From: Beaufortia kweichowensis
Taxonomy: Eukaryota > Chordata > Actinopteri > Cypriniformes > Gastromyzontidae
Assembly (NCBI GenBank): GCA_019155185.1
Contig: CM032795.1
Coordinates: forward strand, 10,705,795-10,769,794
DNA length: 64,000 nt
Reading direction: 5' to 3'
Shown here: in pieces, positions 50,301-61,700 of the stretch
Layout of the letters: each line of letters begins with the position of its first letter
Position numbering within the stretch: position 1 is the first letter of the stretch
Notes under the pieces: generated by a model
What the model saw: only the letters and a program-made list of their open reading frames with translations
The model's database searches: none
Told to the model about the DNA's origin: nothing
Program-made: the position numbers and the translations under genes

Positions 50301-52686
50301 CATAATCCTATCGTGATACATTGCAAACTGAAAATAACACATCTTTAATGTTTCATCATTTTCATTAATAATGAAAGCACAATGATAATGTTTTGTCTCC
50401 TTTCCAAATTATTTAATGCTCGGATTGGATATTTGTTTTGAGAAATAGGCCAACAGTTCAGTTTTTGCCTCCAAATGAGACCCACAAATATTATCAGTTG
50501 TGCACAGATTTAATTTGATCACAGAGTCTCCCAAAAGTCTTTCTCTCAGTTTAACAGGGTTATTACTCAGCAGTTTTATTGCACCAGGCCACAAATTCCC
50601 ATTGAACCTGTACCAACTGCACAGACAAACTAAATGATGTATTATATCTGTCTTAGCCAGAATCCTCCCGTGTCTTTTAATACTTCCTCCTACATCCGTA
50701 CATTTGAATAGAAAATGCACTTTAGAATAACTGAAGATGCAAAATTCACTTGTCCTGGCCCACATTTCATCTCGCAATTGCTGAGAAAACACACGCGCAC
50801 ACACTCCCTGTGCGTTCCCCATCTGCCTTCATGAAAAATTCATGTAAACACGTTTCGTATTGGGGCGTGTGGACTAGGCTAATGGTGCCGTCACAGCTGG
50901 GCTTTTTTGGTTATGAGCGAGTGCTCTGGAAAGGGGGGTGAACATTATCCCTTTTCCACACAAACAATTTACTTAACCGAAGATAAAACATAGACTTTTT
51001 TGTTTTAATTATAAAAAAATCCTGCCCTTTAAAGAAAAATGTTTTCATTTTGTAATTACAAACAAAACAGTCTTTTTTCCAAATGGGGACATCTGCTTAA
51101 TGTTTTCCAAAGGGGAGGTTGTGTCTGATTTAACTAACTTCTGGGGACACATTTGTTCCCAAATTATAGCTAAGTGAACCCAAATACGCACACACACGTC
51201 TGATGGGAGGTGTTTCTGGGTGGATGGTCACATTGTTGTGAGGTGGGATGTTTTTTTCAGTTTTAACAAGACATATGAGGTTTCCTTTGAAAGAGTTAAT
51301 TGGTCTCCTTAGAGATCCTTTCAGAAGCTGTTTTGAGTGACTGTGTTTATTTGATGAAATCACAGAATGTTTAATAAGATTGACAGCGGCGTGTCGCACC
51401 CATTTTATTCCTAAATCCGCGAACATCATGTTCGTGTAGTCTAATTGTCTGGGGTTTAAATAAATGTTTTATCAGATTTTATAAAAAGCTGTAAACAATG
51501 TTATGATGTGCTGTCATGACAAGCACATTGTGTTTGCGTTACATAAGCCGCGACACCCACTAATATAAATCACATAAATCTCCGCTACAGTATAAGACGC
51601 CAGTGTGAAATATTCTCGTGGTTAAGACTGTTTATCCCTGAGAGGCAAGAATAAAATGTGCAAAATGCCTGGCCTGTGGAAATTTCTGAGAAATTTGTGT
51701 TTTATTTGTTGTCGTCGTCTCATCTCTGTCTCTCCAGCTGTTTGTTTTTGCCCAGTCTGGCTCCTCACAACGCACCATCCAGCAATGCCAACACATCTGG
51801 AGTCAGTGACGGGGCGGTGGTCAGCGGCATGGGAAACGGTCTGTACACACAAACACACTCCACACATCACATTTTTGCATAACAGCACAACAGCTCACCC
51901 TTGAGATATGCAAATTTTTATGAGGCTGATACCTAAAATATTGATACTTATATTTAAAACTTGATATACAGTCAGGTGCTGATTTTTCCGCTCACAATGT
52001 TGGGATTTATTAACGCGTCTGGTTGTTATCCTACTTCCCAAATAAACATACATGGCGGATAAGTATTGATATTTGTAGAACTTATTATTTAACTAATAAT
52101 TACATTTTGGATTTTGCAACAATGAAACATGTTGCTCACTGGTCTCTTGTTCTTTCAAGGTCTGAAAAATTAGAGACTTGGCATTGTAGCTGATAATAGA
52201 AGCTGTAGCTACTGGTTGCTGGTAATAATAGTAACTGATCGCATATGTTGTCTTGGACAGTGATCAGATTCTCTGTTTAACAATGAACTAAACTAATCTT
52301 TATATAAAAATATATTGTGTTTATGTATTTTTAGAGAGCAATAGACCAAAAAGTAGTTTTGTGTGTTTATGATGGTAATAGTTTTGTGTGTTTATAAGAG
52401 AACGCAGCAGCGTGACCGATTTTGCAAAGAGAATCTGTGTTTAACAGGCGTGAGGTGGAGAGAGATGGAGAGCACAGGAGTGTGACTGAACCCGAAGGAG
52501 TCTAGAGAACAGAGAGAGTGCACTGAAACTTGACAGAGCTTGACAGAAAGTGTGTGTGTGTGTGTGTTTTGCTCCTGTGTGAGAGGCACCAGCTCCAAGC
52601 AGCCCTGAGTGGGTGTGCAAGTGCCTATGTAGTATTAATGAGATGATTCAGGGCTCTCTGCTTCCCTCTTTCTCTCTTTCTTCCTC

Positions 52687-52750
<64 letters not shown>

Positions 52751-55700
52751 ATCTCTCCCTATCATGAATATAAATGAAGGATTTCAGTATTTATAGATAG
52801 ACTACTGCATCATGTCCTCTGACCTATTTTAATCAATGACATCATCATTCCAGCTTGGAGAGTTTCATTCAGATCGCATGCAGTCTGGTTCATTGTTTTG
52901 CCAGGGGTTTCCTGGGTTTGGGGTACAGGTGGATTTTGCATGTTTTAAGTATTTGCTAGTATATAATTAAGAAAAAAGTTAACGGGGAGCTTTGATCAGT
53001 AATGAAATGATTTGATATTAAATGCTTAAAAATCTGACTATTCTATAAGTTAAAAACCATGTTAAAGGTGTATGCTGTATGTATACTTGTGACTACATGT
53101 ATACATACATGTATGTCTTTTCTGTTATACATTTAAATTTAGAAGATGCTTTTATCCAAAGCTTACAAATACTTGAACCAATGTATTAATACCTTAATCA
53201 ATACCTTAAAGAATTTTAATAGTTAGTTTGTTTCTTGGGAATTAAATCTATGACCTTGGTATTGTTAGTGCCATGCTTTTTGCTGTAAGTTTTTTTTTTT
53301 TTTTTTTGGAGAATGCAGTGCTCTTACTTGGGAAATCATCAGTTAGTAATATGTATTATGCGATTTAATGGCAGAGCAACAAAATTGCTAAATTTGAATA
53401 ATTCGTTACTTGTGCTCTTTTGATTGACAAGGCTGTTATTGATTGTTGATTATTGATGAACCAGTCATACCAATGACCAAATTTAGAAAAACGTTTAAAT
53501 AACTGGTCTAGTTGTATCATTGTATTGTAATAATAATAATAATAATAATACATGTTGTCATCTCTTTAGGTGAGCGCTTCTTTCCACCCCCATCAGGCCT
53601 GAGCTACTCAACATGGTTTTGCGTTGAGCGCTTTAGCACGCCGCCGCAGAGCCACGCGGTTCGTCTTCTCACAGTGGTGCGGAGGGCCACCTCATCCGAA
53701 CAGCACTACGTCTGCCTGGCCATTGTTCTCTCCCCTAAAGACCGATCTCTCATTGTGTCCACCAAAGAGGAGCTGCTTCAGTCTTACAGCAAGTGTTCTT
53801 TTTTTTTTAAATTACGTTTTGCACGCCACTTTCACTTCCTTTTCTAATAAGCAAAGTTTCAGTGTCATTCAGTTGTTGTGGGATGTGACCTTTCTATGTC
53901 TGGCTTTGTTATTTTCACAGGCAGAGAAAGCTGTAAATGTGTTTTTTCTGGCTTGTAATGTCACCATGATTATGTAAAGTGACCAAATTAACAATAGACA
54001 ATTGTAGCAGAGTTTAAGAGACTGTGTTCCATCTAAAATGCAGAGGAAAAGTTTCCTTTGTCTGTGGTTAGTGACGTGACATCATTTCCCCTCTCTCCCC
54101 TTACAGTGGATGACTTCAGCGAGGAGTCCTCCTTCTATGAGATCCTGCCCTGCTGCGCTCGCTTCCGCTGCGCTGACCTCATCACCGAGGGACAGTGGCA
54201 CCACCTGCTGTTGGTTATGAGCAAAGGAATGCTGAAGAACAGCATGGCAACTCTCTACATCGATGGCCAGATGGTCAACACAGTCAAGGTGTGGCCTAGC
54301 TCCTGATGCGAACATGCTTATTTTGTTGCTATTGAAATCACAGGATAAGTGGCAGTGTCATTGTTTATTTTTCCAGTGTCTCTAATTTCTGGCTGTATTT
54401 TACAGAACTGAAGGTTTTGAATTGAATCTGTTTTCATAGCAGGTTACATTGATTTGTGCAGTGATCCAGTAAGTGGTCTTGTACCTTTAATAGACGTTAT
54501 TAGATTATTGTTCCTCCATCATACACAGGTCTTATTTCATCATTTCTGCAGACACATTTTCTTGGTCCGATTCGGCCTTTAGCTTTACACAAAACTGGCC
54601 TCGTATCTGACACGACACATATAAAATGGCATTCCAAATATTTCCTTAGCAAAATACAATTCTGATTGGTCAGTAGCTTTGCATAGACTTTTTCATTCTT
54701 TAATATTTGTATTGTTTGCGACCTGATCTGTGTTTGACAAATTTGAAAAGAAATAAGCCTAAATAATTCCATTATCAGTAGAACTGCAAAGCTGTAAAAC
54801 ACCTTTGGCATGTCAGTTTCTCAAATAAAGTTAATTTTAGTTCCAGCTCACATGTAATTTTAGAATCTCTGCGGTGAACCTCTGCTTCCTTTTGAGGTTT
54901 CCTTTTATGTTCTCTGTTGACACCATCACCCTGCAGGTTTTTCTATTACTCTGATAAATCAAATGCCACTTCCTGCCTGAGGAACAAATGAGGTCACGCT
55001 CACCTCTCTTTGTTGTTCTCTGTTGTTATTACTGTAGCTGCACTATGTTCACAACGCTCCCGGCGGATCGGCCTCCGCAAACCCACCCGTGGTGAGCACG
55101 GTGTACAGCTACATCGGCACGCCGCCGGCCCAACGCCAGCTCTCCGCTCTGGTCTGGCGACTGGGACCCACACACTTTCTGGAGGAGGTGCTGCCTGCTG
55201 CCAGTGTTGCTGCCATCTATGAGCTGGGACCCAATTATGTGGGAAGTTTCCAAGCTGTGTACCTGCCATGTGAGTACCTGTGATTTTACACTGAGGTTGA
55301 TAACTACAATCTATGTACAAGTTTAAAGTTAGTGTCGTTTTTGTATTGAAAATAAGTGGATGTTATATTAATTAAGGGGGTAGGTCGTTTGCTAAGAATT
55401 ATGTAATAATAATTCAAACGTGTCAAAATCTGTGTTGAATGTAGTTTGAGATCATCATCATACTATAGTGGTTATAACACTATTTGTCCTGATTTAAATA
55501 AAACTTGCTTCTATGACCGTTTCTCATCAAATGATTAATAAAAATGTACACAACCTTAAGACACTTGAAAGAAATAATGACCGCCTATATTAATATGCAG
55601 CAGTAATTGTGCCTGGCAAATAATGTTTAATTATCAACAGTGTCAATAGGGCACTATGTATAGCTTAATTTATACAGAATGGGTACAGTGACAGCACAGG

Positions 55701-58700
55701 ATAATTATCTGTTTTAAATACAGTACAGCACTGTTTCTAAGACATTTAGCATCTAAGTTAAACTGTGGTGGTTATTGAATAAGATCAGGTTTTCACTAAA
55801 ATACTGTATACAAAAATGGTGCAGCTGATGTTGAATTCTAAAATGTTAGTTTGCTCTAAATGTTTTTCCATGTCTTGTCTGCTGAACAATGTTATACATG
55901 TATACTGTGGTTTCTTGTTGTTCTTATGACTGATCATGAAAGCTTTCCTTTGGTTTCTCCAGGTAAAGACTCAAAGACTGAGGCTGTGCCGCCCTGTCCT
56001 GTTGCTTTGGTCCCTGAGGAGAAGGTCTCTTTCAGTCTGTATGCACATTCTGTATCTGCTCTCACTGTGGCCAAGATCAGAAAGGTCTACAATAAACTGG
56101 ACAGCAAAGCCATCGCCAAACAGGTCAACAGTCTCACCTTATTCTAATGTTTTTAATTAAAACTGATTATTTAACTGAAAAAAATAAATGCAATGTTAAA
56201 CTATAGTTAAATTCTTGTGTATTTCAATAGTTTCGTTTTATTTGTAACATGATATATATCTAACATGAACTAACAATGAACAGTAGCTTTTACAGCATTT
56301 AATTGTTTGCTTATGTAAGTTAATAAGTACATAAGTGCATTAGCTAATGTTAAAAGATACAATCTTTTATTTTTAAAAATGCTGTAAATGTTGAAATTAA
56401 CATTAAGTGAGATATAAATGCTGATATAATTAATGTTGTTAAAGTATGTATTGCTCAATATTATATGTTAACAAATGGATTTAATTCTAATGCTAATGAA
56501 CCTTATTGTAAACCTTGTGAATGGTCAGGTTTTGCATTACTTTTTATTTTAATATTAAATTCAATATGACTGTGACTCAATAAAATAAATGAATAGTTAA
56601 AGAGACTATCAAACTGATACTGTACTTCACTGAACATCCGACTGGTCACCAGCTAACCATGCTTTCGAAGCACTGATTGATGTTCAATACTTTAACAGCT
56701 TTATCTTGGTTGTTATTTACTTCACACCTGTCTAACACAGAAAAAACTCATTGTTTAAATGAGCACAGAGGTCAGCAGCTATTCAAAGGGTGGTCAGGTC
56801 AGCCCTCCGAGGGGCAGCTAGATTAACAATTGTGCAGTCACGAGGAAATTGAATCTTGATTTAATATACAGAGCTGTCCGCTTCACTTACAGTACGAAAA
56901 GCTTGTCTGATGAGTCTTTTTTATTCTTTTGTTTTCAGTTGGGGGTTTCCTCTCATGAAAGTGCCACACCGGTCAAGCTTATCCACAATGCAGCGGGTCA
57001 CCTCAACGGACCTGCCAGAACGATTGGAGCGGCAGTCATCGGTTACCTTGGTGAGTGCTGACTCGATCAGAGAGTCTTGTTGCAGAATCAATAGCGTCTT
57101 TCACACATACAGTCTTTACTAGTAAATTACAAGACTAAATCATAGCTGCCGTTTTGTTCCATCTAGGTGTGCGTGCCTTCGTAACCAAACCCGTGGCCAC
57201 CAATCTTCAGTACATCGGAGGAGCTGCAGCCATTCTGGGTTTGGTTGCCATGGCGTCAGACGTGGAGGGTCTCTATGCTGCAGTTAAAGCCTTAGTGTGT
57301 GTTGTCAAAAGCAACCCTCTGGCTAGCAAGGAAATGGAGCGTATCAAAGGCTACCAGGTGGACTACAATAATATTTATTCTGTGACCTTTGAGCAGAAGG
57401 TGTTCTTGATTCCCCCAGATTTAGCCGTAGGCTGTTATAAACCAATGAGGTGGGAAATTAAATGATAACAGCGAGCTCGGACTATTGTGTATTCTGCTGT
57501 TCTGGTACGACTGGTGACAACGACTTGATAAGTGGGGGCTTGTAAGGGTGGTGCATGCTGGGATATGCTGTTTTGAAGATAACATGGTACGCCGTTTAAA
57601 TCCCCTGCTGTGTAGGTCTGTAGCAAAATGCGATGTTTGATTAAGCTAATGTTGATTGTGGTGTGGTGTATTCAAAATACCAAAACCCACAAAACACCAT
57701 CTATAAACTGTTAACATAGTGAACGGTTTATAGATGGTGTTTTGTGGATTCTGGTATTGAATGTTACTGAATCTTAAAATGAGTTTGAAAATGAAATTGC
57801 AGATGAATCGCTTATCTGAAATGCAAGACAGATCTTTAACTTAACATCTTCTGTTGTAGCTGCTGGCCATGTTGCTGAAGAAGAAACGCCGTTGTTGAAC
57901 AGCCATATTCTGCATTTGACTTTCTCTCTGGTTGGGACTGTGGATAGTGGCCATGAGACGTCTATCATCCCAAACTCAACTGCTTTCCAGGATCTGCTCT
58001 GTGATTTTGAGGTGGGAAGCTCACATGAGAAGTTTTGATAGTGTTGCGTATGAGTTGTTTGAATACTGTAAGCGTGATTATTAAATGCAAGAGATATACA
58101 ATGAATATCTACTTTGTAAATGGTAAAAAAATGGTTATGCTTTTTAGAATTTGATAAAATATCTACAATTTAAAAGCATTTTTGATGTTTTTTAGGTTTG
58201 GCTTCATGCTCCTTATGAACTTCATCTTTCTCTTTTCGAGCACTTCATTGAACTTCTGACTGAATCCAGGTAATCCGTCTTGTGCTCCAGAACTCCTTAC
58301 TCCACTTCTTCTTTCATTCAGGGCAATCGATTGAAACCTTTCTGCGATGTAATAGTACATGAGGCTGTCTTTTCTTCTCATATGTCTTTGTAATAGCGCA
58401 CATTAAAAATGATGGTGGTTATGGCATTGTTAAGTGCATGTGAAGTGTATGATACAGAAGCGGAGAGAGGATGTGAAGAGCATCTGTTTTGTCTCTTTAT
58501 GTGTATTAGAGTGAGAACTATTCTTAAAGTCTACATGAAATCAAAATAGACCCTATATACTTTGTTAGCACACAATTTTGAACAATTTTTAGTGTAAATA
58601 CATAAAAAAATGGTTTTGCTAATCTTTAATCAAAATCTGAATGTACTTCCACTCTGGATTGGCATTAAGAAAAGCCATGTCCTTTGTTTTTTAATATTTA

Positions 58701-61700
58701 ATACTCTATTTTAGTCTGAAATTTGTCACAATACTAAAGTTGGTCACAATTACCGGTTTACAGTAACTTGAAGCTCCACCCCTATAGTAGCTGTGGAATT
58801 AAAAGAATTGGTCCAATTGTTTGTGTTTTCAGTGAAGCTGCTAAGAATGGCAAACTATTGCGGGAGTTCCAGCTGATCCCCAAACTCTTGCTGACATTGA
58901 GGGATCAGTCTCTGTCTCAGCCCACCATCGCTGCCATTGGAAATGTCCTCAGTCTTCTGCTGCAAGGCTTTCCCAACTCATACGACCTGCTCAGGTAAAC
59001 AGAGAAACACAACCGCTTTTAAATGTATGGATGAACCACATAACAAGACAGAATCTTGGAATTAGTAAGGCCTAATGTATATGATATTTAATTGTTTAGT
59101 AACTAGTTGTGTATTATTTGAAGCTGTTACATCATTCATCGAATTTGTGCAGATGTAAATGCTTAGATTGCTGTGCAGATCATTTGCTTTTACTGATGCC
59201 AGTGTTTTCTTATCTTTTCTTATATTAACTTTTTTTTTAAGATTTGGTCAGTTCATTTCGTCAACATTACCAACATTCGCAGTCTGTGAGAAGTTTGTTG
59301 TTATGGAGAACACCAATGAAGAGAAGATTGACAGAGGTAAACTCTCTTTTCTTAAGATTTTAGCACCACATCATTGCGACAAGAAAACACAGCTTTACCA
59401 GTTTAGGCATAAGTAAGTAACATTTCACTTTACCTTGGTCTGCTGTTTTTCCTCCTGTGTTTCTAGGAGCTGATGATGAGTTTGGAGGTCTCCTGTCATC
59501 CAACCTGATTCTTCTGAGGAACAGACTGCTGGACATCCTGCTCAAGCTGCTCTTCAGCTGCAAAGAGAAGAACACAGTTAATGCACAGTGAGTGATGCTG
59601 CTTATTCAATCAATAGACTTCAGAGAGCTGCATGGCATTTTACTGCATCTGTTACGTAAGCTTGCTGTCTTACGGTTCGTGTCTTGGATTGATTACATCT
59701 GAAGGTCTTTATTGCATTGTTTAGAGTAAATTAGAGCAACCATGATTTTATTATAACTCACATTTGTAAGTTTTGCCTTCATTGCTCATTACAACCTTCT
59801 AAAATCCCTTTTGCTCTATATTTTCCCCTCTGCTGCCTCCCACAGGGCATGCGAAGAGCTTGTGCGCACCTTGGGTTTTGATTGGTTGCTGATGTTTATG
59901 GAGGAGCACATTCACTCCAGCACGGTGACGGTAGCTCTCATGATCTTGGTGGTGTTGCTGAGTAACCAATCCATCCTGAGCCGGTTTAAAGAGGGCCTGA
60001 CTGGAGGAGGCTGGCTGGAACACACAGACTCTGTGCTTACTAATAAGATCGGCACTGTTCTTGGTATGAGGTCTAAAATAGAGCTTTAAAAATAGCCCCA
60101 TGCTGAATAATAACGATAAAGATTTGATGCTCGTTTAAGAGGAATTCATACGCATGCCAAGTTAAAGATTAGAAAGTGTGTGCTTTAAAAAGGCCCTTTA
60201 CACAAATAGTTATTAATGCTGTTTTCTGCTCTTCTATCTGTCAGGTTTTAATGTGGGTCGCAGCGCAGGGGGCAGATCAACAGTGCGTGAAATCAACAGA
60301 GATGCCTGCCATTTCCCAGGATTCCCTGTGCTGCAAACACTGCTGCCCAAGCACACTAACGTCCCCGATATCTACTTCATGCTTATGGCTCTCTTTCTGC
60401 AGCAGCCAATCACAGACCTGCCTGACAGCCTGCAGGTACATGTCAGTATTCAAACCTTTTTACCCTACTAATCAAACTGTGTGTGCATATGTGTGTATTC
60501 TAATCGAACTCATAATTTTAGTTTGACTTGTTGTGTCATTTAATCCGTTTATTTTTTCCAACCATTCAGTCATGTGAGTGTTATGTAAATATAACAGTGG
60601 TTCCCAACTGGTTTTATCTCAGAATCCAGATTTCAGATCGGAGTGTAACACCAAAATTGTCATATTTACTCAACACATGGATTAAAACACATTTTAATCA
60701 AATTGTTTTGCTCTTGCATGTACTGTAGTTGCAAGTATACCCATATTTTGCTAATAGTCTGATTGGATATGGCTTTCAAAGTCAACAACATCTGCTATTT
60801 ATTTTGCTATTCTAACTATACACATTTAGTTTTATTTCATTTTTATCATTCAACTGTTTGTTCAGAACCTACAGCTCATGTCATGACCCAGAAGTTAGGA
60901 ACCACTGATCCATAACAGTATCTCCTCTCATGATTGTTCCTTCCATGAGAGCGCATTGTAGCTCAATTACTAAAATTTCTTTTTGAACAGTGAGCACTAC
61001 ACAGATCATTACTGAGGTTTCTCACTCTCTCTTTACACAGTTTGACTTGGACTCTATCTGGACGTTTATATTTGGTGTGCCAGCCTCCAGTGCTACAGTG
61101 ATAGGCTCCATACACAACATGTGCACCGAAGCAGCGTTCCTGCTCTTAGCAATGCTGCGCAGCATGCTCAACCTGGTGAGTCTCCAACCCACCTGAGAAT
61201 GACAGATGACTTTCCTCGAGCAGCTGTAACGGCTGATGGCTGTGATGCTCTCTTATCAAACGCTATCACCACTTGTTTTTGCTGATACTAAAAAAAATTC
61301 AAAAATATTTCCGTAGTCTCTTCCATAGTTAGCTAATAAATTTTGTTGTCTTTGTTTTTCCAACAGCCTTGGCAGTCAGAAGAAGAGGGTTCCTGGTTGA
61401 GAGAATATCCCATCACCCTCATGCAGTTTTTCCGTTACCTATACCACAACATCCCAGACCTGGCACACATGTGGCACAGCCCGGACTTCCTGTGTACACT
61501 TGCTGCTACAGTGTTCCCTTTCAATATTCGGCCCTATTCTGAGATGGTACGCTGTTGCGTTTGATCTGGACATTCTTGATTTTCTCTGTATTAAACCCTA
61601 AAATAGCTGCTTTATTCCTGATTACTTTTCAGTCCTTGGATAATTAGTTTATGTATTAGAATGTTGGTACAATTAACACAATGTCTTTTTTTTTTGCAGG

